Assembly: GCA_001798135.1 (NCBI GenBank)
Contig: MGRJ01000015.1
Location: 207,451 to 271,450, forward strand
Source of the DNA: Deltaproteobacteria bacterium RIFCSPHIGHO2_02_FULL_40_28
GTDB taxonomy: Bacteria > UBA10199 > 2-12-FULL-40-28
Direction: 5' to 3'
DNA: 64,000 bases
Positions 8,738-18,090 of the stretch are shown piece by piece (positions within the stretch are counted from its first letter, which is position 1; each line of letters opens with the position of its first letter). The notes below the pieces were generated by a model. It was not told the origin of the DNA. It saw only the letters and a list, made by a program, of their open reading frames with translations, and did no database searches. The position numbers were made by a program, and so were the translations under genes.

Positions 8738-9445
8738 TCACCTTAAAATAGCTTGGATCTCAGCAATCGCTTGTTTTAAACCAACAAAAACAGCACGTGA
8801 AATAATACTATGCCCAATATTGTACTCCTCGATCTGTTTAATTGAAACCAAGGAAGGTAAATTAGAAACATTTAAACCATGACCAGCATAAACTTTTAAA
8901 TGACCAGCTGATTTAACTACATCATTAATTCTAGACCATTCTTCTTTTTCATTTTTTTTACCAAAGGCATAAGCATAGGCCCCCGTATGAATTTCAATCG
9001 CAAAGGCTCCTAATTCTTTTGCTAATTTTATTTGTTTTATGTCTGGATCAATAAATAAACTCACACAAATCTTTTCTGCCTGGAGTAATGAAATTACTTT
9101 TTGAATCTCATCTGTTTTTTTTGTGAGATCAAGCCCACCTTCGGTAGTAATTTCTGACCGATTTTCAGGAACCAGGGTGGCTGTTTTAGGTTTGTAGCGA
9201 AGGGTGAACTCCGCCATTTGGGGGCTAGCTGACATTTCAAGATTAACTGGCAAAACTTTTGATTGGATAATACGAGCTAAATCGTCTTCTTGAATATGAC
9301 GACGATCTTCACGTAAATGAAGAGTGACTTGATCTACATTGAGAGAGGTTAAAATCGAAAGAGATAAAAAGGGATCAGGCTCCACTCCCTTTCTGGCTTC
9401 GCGCAAGGTTGCAATGTGGTCAATGTTAACACCAAGTCTAGCCAT
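8738..9445 (-). CDS. pdxJ: Pyridoxine 5'-phosphate synthase
   Basis: Condenses 1-deoxyxylulose 5-phosphate with 3-amino-2-oxopropyl phosphate, the last ring-forming step of DXP-dependent vitamin B6 synthesis. A TIM-barrel protein of 235 residues beginning MARLGVNIDHIATLREARKG, with the family signatures LREDRRHIQEDD, VNLEMSAS, TLVPENR, VSLFIDPD, EIHTGAYA, YAGHGLNV and YNIGHSIISRAVFVGL. The order glmM-pdxJ-nnr-tsaE suggests one operon. Confidence 0.97.
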   Translation of the reverse strand: MARLGVNIDHIATLREARKGVEPDPFLSLSILTSLNVDQVTLHLREDRRHIQEDDLARIIQSKVLPVNLEMSASPQMAEFTLRYKPKTATLVPENRSEITTEGGLDLTKKTDEIQKVISLLQAEKICVSLFIDPDIKQIKLAKELGAFAIEIHTGAYAYAFGKKNEKEEWSRINDVVKSAGHLKVYAGHGLNVSNLPSLVSIKQIEEYNIGHSIISRAVFVGLKQAIAEIQAILR

Positions 9446-9455
9446 GATTTAAAAA

Positions 9456-10799
9456 TCAAAGGTGGGTTTGAAGACATTCAGAAATGCGATCAATACATTG
9501 ATTCACCTTATCATCACTCTCCCCTTCTACCATCACACGCAACAAAGGTTCTGTTCCAGAATAACGAATAACAACACGCCCTTTTCCTAAATCTTTTTCG
9601 ATCTGGTGAAGTTCATCCTGAATGACCTTATCTGTTTGAATATCCCTTTGCTTTTTCACTGAAATATTTTTTATTTTTTGTGGGAAAACCAGCATATCAT
9701 TGACAAGATCTTCCAAGGGAAGACTTTTCTTAATCATGCAAGCTAACACTTGAAGAGCTGCCAACAATCCATCTCCCGTGGTAGAAAGATCCATCATGAT
9801 TAAATGCCCAGAAGGTTCTCCTCCTACTGTGTATCCTTTATTTCGCATTTCTTCTACAATGTAGCGATCTCCCACAGCTGTGCGTACAAAATTAATTTTT
9901 TGATCGTGCAGATAGCTTTCAAGACCCATGTTGCTCATAATCGTACCAACCACTGTATCTTTGTAGAGTCTGGATTCACTTTTACGCTCCATGGCTAAAA
10001 TAGCTAAAACGCGATCTCCATTAATAATACGCCCTTTGGCATCACAAAGAATAAGGCGATCGGCGTCTCCATCAAGAGCAATGCCTAAATCAGCATTGCA
10101 CTCTTTAACCTTCTTACACAACTCCTCTGGATGCAAGGCCCCACATTTTTCGTTGATATTAACTCCATTAGGGTCATGATTAATGGCTACAACTTCAGCA
10201 TCCATCTCAGAAAGCACTAAAGGAGCTACATGGTAGGCTGCTCCATGGGCACAATCTACAACCACCTTTAAACCTTTTAAGGTCAAGCTTCGTGGAAAAG
10301 TTGATTTTAAGAATTCTGCATACCTCCCTACAGCATCATCAATACGCACAGCACGACCAATATCAGCGCCTGTAGGACGTATGGAATCGTCAACAGCTTG
10401 AAAAACAAAATCCTGCATTTGAGATTCGATTTCATCGGGAAGCTTAAAGCCATCACGATCAAAAAATTTGATTCCATTATCACTAAAACCATTGTGCGAA
10501 GCTGAAATAACAACACCAGCATCGGCCCGCATGGCTGTTGTTAAAAAAGCAATGCCAGGGGTAGGTAGTGGCCCCGTTAAAACAGCAATAGAACCCATCG
10601 AGCTAATTCCAGCCGAAAGAGCATATTCAAACATATAGCTTGATCTTCTGGTATCCTTGCCAATAACAATGCGTCCAAAACCCTGTTTTCTGGCAAAATG
10701 AAAGGCAATGGCTTGCCCTAGAGCTAAAGCTACCTCAGGGGTCATGGGATAACGATTGGCTCTGCCTCTGACTCCATCTGTTCCAAACAATTTTTCCAT
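9456..10799 (-). CDS. glmM: Phosphoglucosamine mutase
   Basis: Interconverts glucosamine-6-P and glucosamine-1-P for UDP-GlcNAc synthesis. It begins with FGTDGVRGRAN. The catalytic serine is Ser101 in VVISASHNGFSDNGIKFF, the Mg-binding loop is ALDGDADRLI, the sugar-binding motif is GGEPSGHL and the phosphate-binding loop is RYSGTEPLLRVMVEG. Length 447 matches the family. AAAGGAAATT precedes the ATG. It lies 10 bases downstream of folP, as in many bacteria. Confidence 0.97.
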   Translation of the reverse strand: MEKLFGTDGVRGRANRYPMTPEVALALGQAIAFHFARKQGFGRIVIGKDTRRSSYMFEYALSAGISSMGSIAVLTGPLPTPGIAFLTTAMRADAGVVISASHNGFSDNGIKFFDRDGFKLPDEIESQMQDFVFQAVDDSIRPTGADIGRAVRIDDAVGRYAEFLKSTFPRSLTLKGLKVVVDCAHGAAYHVAPLVLSEMDAEVVAINHDPNGVNINEKCGALHPEELCKKVKECNADLGIALDGDADRLILCDAKGRIINGDRVLAILAMERKSESRLYKDTVVGTIMSNMGLESYLHDQKINFVRTAVGDRYIVEEMRNKGYTVGGEPSGHLIMMDLSTTGDGLLAALQVLACMIKKSLPLEDLVNDMLVFPQKIKNISVKKQRDIQTDKVIQDELHQIEKDLGKGRVVIRYSGTEPLLRVMVEGESDDKVNQCIDRISECLQTHL

Positions 10800-10808
10800 A
10801 ATTTCCTT

Positions 10809-11591
10809 TTAAACAAAATGCCGTGAAAAATCAAGCAGAGCTACACTGGGAGCCACATCATGAGTACGAATCAAACTAGCCCCTTTTTGAAGAGCAACAA
10901 AGGCAGCGAGAAGAGAAGGAATAAGTCTTTCCTCTGGAGTAGCCCCTCCTAAAAATCGTTTACGTGAAAGTCCAACTAAAAGTGGAAATCCTAGTTTGCA
11001 CAGTTCGTCTAAATGGGAAAGAAGTTCCCAATTATGCGAGAGGTTTTTGGCAAAACCAAAACCCGGATCTAAAATAATTTGTTCTTTTGTGATTCCAGCC
11101 TTTAAAGCCAGCGAAACTTTTTTTAAAAGCTCACTGGCTACTTCTCTTGCCACATCATCGTACGAAGCCAAAGCATCCATAGTTTCTGGATTACCACGTG
11201 CATGCATTATAATCACCTTAACTCCCAGCTTAGTTACAAGGGAAGCCATAGAAGAATCGTAAGATAATCCTGAAACATCATTGATAAGACTAGCTCCTTT
11301 TAAAACAGCTTCATGGGCAACCTTTGCTTTTCTTGTATCAATACTCAAAGGGATACGAAGAATCTTTTTAAGAGCAATCATTAGAGGCAAAACTCTCTCT
11401 AATTCTTCTTCTTCAGAAACAAGGGTAGCTCCTGGCCTTGTTGATTCACCTCCTACATCAATAAAAGCTGCTCCCTCTTTTTCCATCTGAAGAGCACGTG
11501 CAATTGCCTTTTCTAAATGATGGGATTGGCTTTGAGCATAAAATGAATCGGGCGTACAATTGATAATCCCCATGATACCAAAAATTTTCAT
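10809..11591 (-). CDS. folP: Dihydropteroate synthase
   Basis: Joins p-aminobenzoate to dihydropterin pyrophosphate in folate synthesis and is the sulfonamide target. Signatures are IMGIINCTPDSF at the N-terminus, AAFIDVGGESTRPGA, LSIDTRKA, LINDVSGLSYD, IIMHARGNP, ILDPGFGFAKN, LVGLSRKRFLG and the terminal RTHDV. It is 260 residues long. The ftsH stop and folP start overlap by one base, and glmM follows closely. The order ftsH-folP-glmM is widespread. Confidence 0.97.
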   Translation of the reverse strand: MKIFGIMGIINCTPDSFYAQSQSHHLEKAIARALQMEKEGAAFIDVGGESTRPGATLVSEEEELERVLPLMIALKKILRIPLSIDTRKAKVAHEAVLKGASLINDVSGLSYDSSMASLVTKLGVKVIIMHARGNPETMDALASYDDVAREVASELLKKVSLALKAGITKEQIILDPGFGFAKNLSHNWELLSHLDELCKLGFPLLVGLSRKRFLGGATPEERLIPSLLAAFVALQKGASLIRTHDVAPSVALLDFSRHFV

Positions 11592-13498
11592 TAGGCTTTG
11601 CCGGGATAAGCCATAGGTGAAATCACAGGCTTGAACGAAGGATTTTCAGATTTTTCTGGAACCTTTTCTTCTACTGTTTTAGCTAAGGGAGGCAATTTTT
11701 CTCCTCGCATAATCATATCAATTTGCTCACCAGTTAAAATTTCATATTCCAAAAGGGCAGTTGCTATTTGATGTAGGCTTTCAAGATGGGTGGATAAAAT
11801 ATTTTTGGCGCGCTCATAATTCTTTAACACAATACGCTTTACTTCTTCATCAATCATGACGGCAGTTGATTCACTGTAATCTTGATGTTGGGCAATTTCT
11901 CGTCCTAAAAAAATCTGCTCTTCTTTTTTTCCAAAAGTTAAGGGACCCATTTTTTCAGACATTCCCCACTCACAAACCATTTTACGTGAAATATCAGTAG
12001 CTCTCTCAAAATCATTGCCAGCACCTGTTGTGAGCTCACCAAAAATAAGTTCTTCGGCTACTCGCCCCCCCATCAAGATGGAAATTAAATCTTCTGTATA
12101 TTTTCGTGACTGCATGTACTTATCGCGCTCTGGCAATTGCTGGGTAAGCCCTAAGGCCATGCCACGAGGAATAATAGTTACCTTATGCACTGGATCAGTA
12201 CCAGGTATCATTCGGGCTACCAAAGTATGCCCTGCTTCATGATAAGCCGTCACCTTTTTTTCTTCATCACTGATCAACATGGATCTTCTTTCTGAACCCA
12301 TAAGAACCTTATCTTTAGCCATTTCAAAATCCATCATTTTGACTTCTTTGCTATTTTTTCTGGCTGCAAAAAGAGCTGATTCATTAACTAAATTTTCTAA
12401 ATCAGCTCCACAAAAACCAGGAGTACCTCTAGCAATCGACATAAGATCGACATCATCAGCCAAAGGAACTCTTTTAACATGAATTTTTAGAATAGCCTCA
12501 CGCCCTTTTAAATCGGGCCTTGCAACTACTATACGGCGATCAAAACGCCCAGGACGAAGAAGAGCTGGATCTAAAACATCGGGACGGTTGGTTGCTGCAA
12601 TTAAAATAACCCCATCATTACTTTCAAAACCATCCATCTCAACTAAAAGTTGATTAAGAGTTTGTTCGCGTTCATCGTGCCCTCCACCTAAGCCTGCTCC
12701 TCGGTGTCTGCCTACGGCATCAATTTCATCAATAAAAATAATACAGGGAGCATTTTTTTTCCCTTGTTCAAAAAGATCTCTCACGCGTGAAGCACCAACT
12801 CCAACAAACATCTCCACAAAATCACTTCCCGAAATACTAAAAAAAGGAACTCCCGCCTCACCAGCAATGGCACGCGCTAAAAGAGTTTTACCTGTTCCTG
12901 GAGCACCCATTAAAAGCACACCCCTGGGAATTCGCCCTCCCAGTTTGGTAAATTTGTGTGGCTCTCTTAAAAATTCGATAATTTCTTGCAGGTCGTCTTT
13001 AGCTTCTTCTACTCCTGCAACATCAGCAAAGGTAATTCTTCTTTGTGTATCAGACATCAGCCGAGCTTTTGATTTGCCAAAGGACAGGGCCTTGCCACCA
13101 CCAATTTGTAATTGCCGCATAAAAAAGAAAAAGAAAACAAACAGAAGAATCATGGGAAGCCACGAGAACAAAAACTGTTGCCAAATAGGAGTATCTTCTT
13201 TTTTACGAAATTCTACTTTTAAATCTTCGTTAGAAAGCATTTCTATTACTTTGCTATTATCGATAGGACCAATCGTAGTAAAATAAACGCCTTCATTGAC
13301 ATCCGCTTTAAACTTACCTGTGTATTCTTCACCCTTTACAATCACCTCTTCGAGTTGTTTGGCACGTACAGCAGAAACAAATTCACTGAAGGTGAGTTCT
13401 TTTTTAAAAGAGGGCTTTGCATTAAAAAAATGAACAACAGAAAAGGACATTAAAATAACAATAATCCATAAAGCCAACGTTTTTTGTGTTTGTTTCAT
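11591..13498 (-). CDS. ftsH: ATP-dependent zinc metalloprotease FtsH
   Basis: Membrane-anchored AAA+ protease for quality control. Two membrane helices (near the N-terminus and around residue 105) flank a periplasmic FtsH_ext region. AAA motifs are [14 protein letters not shown] (Walker A), [15 protein letters not shown] (Walker B) and [18 protein letters not shown] (SRH). The zinc site is HEAGH. An in-frame TTG exists at 13522, but ATG 13498 follows AGAGG and gives the usual hydrophobic N-terminus, so I use it. It is upstream of folP and downstream of tilS. Confidence 0.97.
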   Translation of the reverse strand: MKQTQKTLALWIIVILMSFSVVHFFNAKPSFKKELTFSEFVSAVRAKQLEEVIVKGEEYTGKFKADVNEGVYFTTIGPIDNSKVIEMLSNEDLKVEFRKKEDTPIWQQFLFSWLPMILLFVFFFFFMRQLQIGGGKALSFGKSKARLMSDTQRRITFADVAGVEEAKDDLQEIIEFLREPHKFTKLGGRIPRGVLLMGAPGTGKTLLARAIAGEAGVPFFSISGSDFVEMFVGVGASRVRDLFEQGKKNAPCIIFIDEIDAVGRHRGAGLGGGHDEREQTLNQLLVEMDGFESNDGVILIAATNRPDVLDPALLRPGRFDRRIVVARPDLKGREAILKIHVKRVPLADDVDLMSIARGTPGFCGADLENLVNESALFAARKNSKEVKMMDFEMAKDKVLMGSERRSMLISDEEKKVTAYHEAGHTLVARMIPGTDPVHKVTIIPRGMALGLTQQLPERDKYMQSRKYTEDLISILMGGRVAEELIFGELTTGAGNDFERATDISRKMVCEWGMSEKMGPLTFGKKEEQIFLGREIAQHQDYSESTAVMIDEEVKRIVLKNYERAKNILSTHLESLHQIATALLEYEILTGEQIDMIMRGEKLPPLAKTVEEKVPEKSENPSFKPVISPMAYPGKA

Positions 13499-13568
13499 AT
13501 GCGGCAAACCTCTATCCCCCAAGCTTTTCCAATGTAACCTGTTAACCAGAAAGAATCAACAGTAAAGC

Positions 13569-14918
13569 TTAAGGGTTTTGATGTTTTAAAATACATAAAA
13601 TAGGCTCCCTAGAATTTTTAACTTTATAATCATCCCCTACTTCATAACCTACCAGAGCCACAATTTTCTCTTTTTGGCTTAGGACCAAAAGATTTCTACG
13701 ATCAAAAAAAGGCACCTTTTTATCAATCAAATAATCTGAAATTTTTTTAGACCCGGGAGCACCAAAAGGTTTAAAACGTTCTCCATTTTTTGGAGTTCTC
13801 AATTCCAAGGGATAAGAAAGTGTATCTTTTTTCAAAAAAAGAGGTCTAGAACCAATATTTTTTTGACATTTGTCTTTAATCTCAGCAAGCAGTAACGAAT
13901 TAAACTCTTCCACCTGAAGTGAAAAATCTGGAAAATGAAAAATACCAGGACCTGGGATTAAAAAAGCTTCCTTTGTTTCTACCTTTAACCTAAAAAAACC
14001 AAAATGATCTGGTGTTATCTTTAAAAACAGTGCTCCCACAGGCCTTTCCAGGGTTCTTTTTTTAGCAATAAGGGAGTCAAGTTCTATAAAAAGCTTTTGT
14101 GAAAGAAAATGAAAACCTTCTTTCTGTAACCTGGCTTCCAAAACAAAAAAACGAAGCACACGAGAAAGTGCCAAATAACTTTCACTGCACATCCAAACTT
14201 GAGCATGTTTCTGAAGAAAAGTATCACAATCTTTTTTGAGTTTTGGAAAAATTTTTTGACATTGCGCGGACAAACTTAAAAGTTGCTGGGGCAGATGTGG
14301 TTTGTTTTTTTGAAGATGTGGCAGTAATTGATGCCTCACCCAATTACGAAAATACAAGGTAGTTAAATTTGTTGAATCTGTAACAAAGGGAATATTTTGA
14401 GATGCTGCATAAGAAAAAATTTCTGCTCTTGTACATTCTAACAAGGGACGCACAAAGGAAGTTTTGGGAGTAAAAGCTTTAATGGGCAGAATACCACAAA
14501 AACCTCTTAAACCTACCCCTCTCAAAAGGCGCATGAGAAGAGTTTCTAATTGATCTCCCTCGTGATGTCCCGTTGCTACATACTTCCACTTTTTTTTATC
14601 AGCTTGAGAAAGAATATAATCTAACCTCATGTTTCTAGCACGCTCTTGTACCCCAGCCCCCTTCTCTAAAGGAGAATCTACCACTTCAAGCAGGATACCC
14701 CATTTATGGAGTATATCTTCTACAAATTTTTGATCACGGTTTGATTCTTCTCCTCTTAAATGAAAATTAAAATGCACAGCAGAAACCTTGAAAGAAAGCT
14801 TCCAAAGCACATAAAGAAGCACCATCGAATCAATCCCACCCGAAACTAAACAAACCAAATCATCGGATAAAGAAAGACCCCAACATTGAAGTTTAGATTG
14901 AATTTTTTTTTCAAACAA
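13569..14918 (-). CDS. tilS: tRNA(Ile)-lysidine synthase
   Basis: Converts C34 of the tRNA-Ile CAU anticodon to lysidine so that it reads AUA. The PP-loop SGGIDSMVLLYVLW lies near the N-terminus. HFNFHLRGEESNRDQKFV, ATGHHEGDQLETLLMRLLRG and FVTDSTN are family motifs. The C-terminal TilS_C part contains ELRTPKNGERFKPFGAPGSKK. Starts are ambiguous: TTG 14948 has a weak site, TTG 14918 has AGGAG at 5 nt, so I chose 14918. The pair tilS-ftsH is classical. Confidence 0.92.
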   Translation of the reverse strand: MFEKKIQSKLQCWGLSLSDDLVCLVSGGIDSMVLLYVLWKLSFKVSAVHFNFHLRGEESNRDQKFVEDILHKWGILLEVVDSPLEKGAGVQERARNMRLDYILSQADKKKWKYVATGHHEGDQLETLLMRLLRGVGLRGFCGILPIKAFTPKTSFVRPLLECTRAEIFSYAASQNIPFVTDSTNLTTLYFRNWVRHQLLPHLQKNKPHLPQQLLSLSAQCQKIFPKLKKDCDTFLQKHAQVWMCSESYLALSRVLRFFVLEARLQKEGFHFLSQKLFIELDSLIAKKRTLERPVGALFLKITPDHFGFFRLKVETKEAFLIPGPGIFHFPDFSLQVEEFNSLLLAEIKDKCQKNIGSRPLFLKKDTLSYPLELRTPKNGERFKPFGAPGSKKISDYLIDKKVPFFDRRNLLVLSQKEKIVALVGYEVGDDYKVKNSREPILCILKHQNP

Positions 14919-15036
14919 AAAAACTCCTAACTGAGGATAAATTAACAATTTTCTCTTGATAAATCAAGTGGTTATGACTCACTGCGCTATTTTATTCTTT
15001 TGACATCCCAGAGGGGTTACGATTAAGAATAAGGGG

Positions 15037-15597
15037 ATGCTTCAAAAACAACTTTTAGTTATTGATTCTAACTCTTACCATTTTGAAATTTTAATGAGCA
15101 GCCTTGGTCAACTCCCACAAGTTCGTTTTCACATTACCAGGGCTCTTAATATGGAGCAGGGAATATTGATGTTAAAAAGCAAGCGTTACGACTTGGTTTT
15201 AACCGAAAATTTCAGCATGGAAGAAGGAGAATGGATTACCAAACTTTCAGAAAAAAGTCGCGGCACACCCATTGTTATTCTCACTTCACAAAGAGATGAT
15301 AGACAAGCCATTGATGCCATTCGCTTAGGAGCTGCAGATTATCTTTTAAAAAATAAACAAACCCTGGATCTTCTGCCCTATACTCTTCTCAAAACTATCG
15401 AAAAAAGAAAAAATAAATTTATCAAACCGAGAACAACTCCCCTCGATATGCTGTCTAAAAATATCAGGTCTTTAACGAGTCTTTTGAATGAACCTGCTAA
15501 AAAATGGGCTGGAACCGGAAAACAAATTCATCTTACCGGCATTAAAAACGAAATAAGAAACATAAAAAAAATAATAAAAAACATAGTATTAGAATAG
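15037..15597 (+). CDS. Receiver-like protein with the phospho-Asp replaced by Glu (pseudo-receiver)
   Basis: A 186-residue protein with a CheY-like domain (about 1-115) and a basic tail of about 70 residues without a recognised output domain. In the receiver alignment the phosphoacceptor strand reads YDLVLTENFS, so Glu57 sits where Asp is expected. The acidic pocket is reduced to Asp10. Thr83 (VILTSQ) and Lys105 (YLLKNK) are kept. Glu often mimics a phosphorylated state, so constitutive signalling or a protein-interaction role is possible, but this is inference. It is divergent from tilS and convergent with the FHA-GGDEF gene. AAGGGG abuts the ATG. Confidence 0.75.
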   Translation: MLQKQLLVIDSNSYHFEILMSSLGQLPQVRFHITRALNMEQGILMLKSKRYDLVLTENFSMEEGEWITKLSEKSRGTPIVILTSQRDDRQAIDAIRLGAADYLLKNKQTLDLLPYTLLKTIEKRKNKFIKPRTTPLDMLSKNIRSLTSLLNEPAKKWAGTGKQIHLTGIKNEIRNIKKIIKNIVLE

Positions 15598-15615
15598 AAA
15601 TATTAATGTTTTAGA

Positions 15616-16506
15616 TTAAAATGGGCCGCTCAGACGGTTACGGCCTTCTTTTTTGGAGTGATAAAGAAATTTATCGGCTTCATCCACCATATGGAGAGCA
15701 TCGGATGAGCTTTCAATCAGCGTTGTAACTCCCAGGGAAATGGTAATAGAAATGCTTTTGCCTTCGTATTGAATGGCAAGTGCGCTCACTATTTTGCGAA
15801 TACGCTCGCCTAAATCCATGGCTGCATGCCCATCGGCATCTCGAAGTAAAATAATAAATTCTTCGCCCCCAAAACGGGCAAAAACATCATCAGTGCGAAT
15901 ACAGGTAGCAACAGCCTTGGCAATTTGTTGCAACACCAAATCTCCTGCTAAATGCCCATAAGTATCATTTAAAAGTTTGAAGTGATCGATATCAAACATA
16001 ATCAGGGAAAGCTTAGCCCCTTTTCTTTTAGCAAAAGCAAATTCTTCTTTTAAACGTTCCAAGAAAAATCTTTTATTATAAATATTAAGAACAGGATCCA
16101 TAACCCCCATGGAATAAAGACGCTCTTCTGAAACTCTTTGAGTATCATCCATAAAAGTAAGTTCAATCACTGTGTCTTGAGAAAGTTGAATTTTATCTCC
16201 ATCAGATAAAGTAACACTTGCAGCCCTCATCCCATTAACATAGGTGCCATTGGTAGATCCCAAATCAACCAAAAACACTTCATGATTTTTATTCATCACA
16301 ATTTTAAAGTGGCGTCTGGAAATGGCATTGTCATCCACATACAAATCACACTCAGGTGCCCTTCCAATAACAATTTCTCCCGTATTTAAAGGAAAAATTT
16401 GGCCCAAGCGCACCCCCTTCAAAAAAGTAAGATAAGGTTTTTTAACCGTAGCACTTTCTTTTTCGAGAGTTTTAATGCTCGTTATAATGGTTTCATCGCC
16501 ATTCAT
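15616..16506 (-). CDS. FHA-domain diguanylate cyclase
   Basis: Predicted to make cyclic di-GMP under control of a phosphothreonine-binding domain. The FHA domain (about 20-115) shows IVIGRAPECDLYVDD, ISRRHFKI and LVDLGSTNGTYVNG. The GGDEF domain (about 130-295) shows LIMFDIDHFKLLNDTYGH and an intact active site, FARFGGEEFIILL. No membrane segment is present. A Ser/Thr kinase is encoded directly upstream (16585-18033), and FHA domains bind kinase-phosphorylated partners, so the two may form one pathway (inference from adjacency). Confidence 0.92.
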   Translation of the reverse strand: MNGDETIITSIKTLEKESATVKKPYLTFLKGVRLGQIFPLNTGEIVIGRAPECDLYVDDNAISRRHFKIVMNKNHEVFLVDLGSTNGTYVNGMRAASVTLSDGDKIQLSQDTVIELTFMDDTQRVSEERLYSMGVMDPVLNIYNKRFFLERLKEEFAFAKRKGAKLSLIMFDIDHFKLLNDTYGHLAGDLVLQQIAKAVATCIRTDDVFARFGGEEFIILLRDADGHAAMDLGERIRKIVSALAIQYEGKSISITISLGVTTLIESSSDALHMVDEADKFLYHSKKEGRNRLSGPF

Positions 16507-16584
16507 GAATAAGTTAATTATAACTCTATTTAAGAACTTCTAAAAACATTTTCTTCAAATAAGAGTGTCAAAATTTTGTCTGTT

Positions 16585-18033
16585 TTAAGGTGGATTGATG
16601 GCCTTATCAAGGTGTACCATCATTTCTCTTTTTTCCCGATGAGCTAAAACCAGGGCTGTTTCGTAAGTGTCATATCCCGTTAGTTCTACTCGTAGGGTAA
16701 TTGTTTCCCCCGAAAAAAGACTTAATTCATAAAAACCTAAATTTTTTTGCGTAGACATAAGAGGTTTTTCGTTAATATAAACCCTCGATTTAGGAGGAGA
16801 GACTGTAATTTTTAAATACCCTCTAGAAAACCAGGAAACACCCATAAAAAAAGAAGAAAATAAAATAAAAAGAACTCCTAAAATAAGAGGGATCTTGAAC
16901 CAAAGACTTAAATGATCAAAAAAACCAAAAGAAACATTTTCAAAAAGTTTTTTTCGGATACTTTTTAATCTCTCTTTTTCGGTTCTTTCCTCATTGGTTA
17001 TTTCTTCTAGAATATCTTCTTCAATTTCATCAGACAAGGTTCTCACTTTTTTGATTTTACTCACTGTCATTTCAGGAAATTCGGGCGGTAATCCTTCTTC
17101 ATCTGCTTCAGGGCCAAAATAACCATATAAAAATTTTGTAACCAGGCTGGGCTTGAAATTAGGATTAACAATGTGCAAAAGCCTGTCTAAATCATCCGCC
17201 ATTTGGGAGGCAAATTCATACCTTTTGCCCCGTTTTTTTTGCAGGGCTCTTGTAACAATACGATCAAGCTCTTTGCTAACTCCAGCACGATAGCGCGAAG
17301 GAGGTTCAATACGTGCAGCCTTCACAGCTTTAACGGTTTCGGGATTGGTATTTCTTTTAAAAAGTCGCTTTAAAGTCAAAAATTCCCAGAGAAGAATACC
17401 AGCAGAAAAAATATCCGAACGCCGATCAATGGCTCCTCCATCGGCTTGCTCTGGAGACATGTAGGCAAATTTTCCCTTTAAAACCCCAGACTCGGTTTGG
17501 ATGATACGATCAAGTGATTTAGCAACTCCAAAATCAATAATTTTAACATTGCCAGAATAAGAAAGAATAATATTTTGCGGGGAAATATCACGATGAACTA
17601 CTTTAAGTTCTCTCCCCTGCGAATCTGTTTTGCGATGAATGTAATCCAAGCCCCGGCAAATTTCTGCGATGCAAAAAAGAACAATATCGAGGGGAAGCAT
17701 TTCGGCCCTGTCTTTAAAATCCCTGATAATTTGACCAAAAGTTTTTCCATCAACATATTCCATCACAATAAAGTAATCATCCCCGGTTCTTCCCAAGTCA
17801 TAAACCTGCGCAATATTTCCATGAGTAAAATGAACAGCAAGCTTGGCTTCATTAACAAACATTTCGATATATTCTGGATGAGAAGAAATATGAGGTAAAA
17901 TTCGCTTGATCACAACCAAGCGTTCAATTCCATTGGGATCAGCTGTTCTAGATTTATAAATCTCAGCCATGCCCCCATGGGCAATTTTCTCCAAAATGAG
18001 ATAATGACCGATTTTATCGGCGAGCTGGGTCAT
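16585..18033 (-). CDS. Membrane Ser/Thr protein kinase with PEGA domain
   Basis: A Hanks-type kinase (about residues 9-285). The Gly-rich loop is IAHGGMAEIYK, the catalytic Lys is in VVIKRIL, the catalytic loop is VVHRDISPQNI, and IIDFGVAK and YMSPEQADG follow. An acidic linker (about 320-365) leads to one membrane helix (about 380-400) and a short PEGA-like extracytoplasmic domain (YLKITVSPPKSRVYINEKPL). This architecture is common in Myxococcota and relatives. It lies just downstream of pit and upstream of the FHA-GGDEF gene. Confidence 0.92.
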   Translation of the reverse strand: MTQLADKIGHYLILEKIAHGGMAEIYKSRTADPNGIERLVVIKRILPHISSHPEYIEMFVNEAKLAVHFTHGNIAQVYDLGRTGDDYFIVMEYVDGKTFGQIIRDFKDRAEMLPLDIVLFCIAEICRGLDYIHRKTDSQGRELKVVHRDISPQNIILSYSGNVKIIDFGVAKSLDRIIQTESGVLKGKFAYMSPEQADGGAIDRRSDIFSAGILLWEFLTLKRLFKRNTNPETVKAVKAARIEPPSRYRAGVSKELDRIVTRALQKKRGKRYEFASQMADDLDRLLHIVNPNFKPSLVTKFLYGYFGPEADEEGLPPEFPEMTVSKIKKVRTLSDEIEEDILEEITNEERTEKERLKSIRKKLFENVSFGFFDHLSLWFKIPLILGVLFILFSSFFMGVSWFSRGYLKITVSPPKSRVYINEKPLMSTQKNLGFYELSLFSGETITLRVELTGYDTYETALVLAHREKREMMVHLDKAINPP

Positions 18034-18062
18034 TGAAGAAAAATAGTAATGATTTTAGAGCC

Positions 18063-18082
18063 TTAAGACAAGGAATTTGTGG
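18063..18082. repeat. 20-bp direct repeat, copy 1 (8 bp past pit stop)
   Basis: TTAAGACAAGGAATTTGTGG is identical to 19783-19802, where it forms the 3' end and stop codon of phoU. An imperfect match extends about 12 bases further towards lower coordinates (TGATTTTAGAG versus TGATTTAGAA). The two copies bracket the DUF47-pit pair. Confidence 0.85.
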
Positions 18083-18090
18083 GAGTAAAA

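Noticed and set aside
12867-13286. 139-residue plus-strand ORF opposite ftsH
   Set aside because: It is fully antisense to the conserved AAA and N-terminal region of FtsH and has no protein-like features.
15670-18021. Further GCCGATAA matches at 15670-15677 and 18014-18021
   Set aside because: Both are inside coding sequence at Ala-Asp-Lys codons and lack the CAAC-type -35, so they are coincidental.
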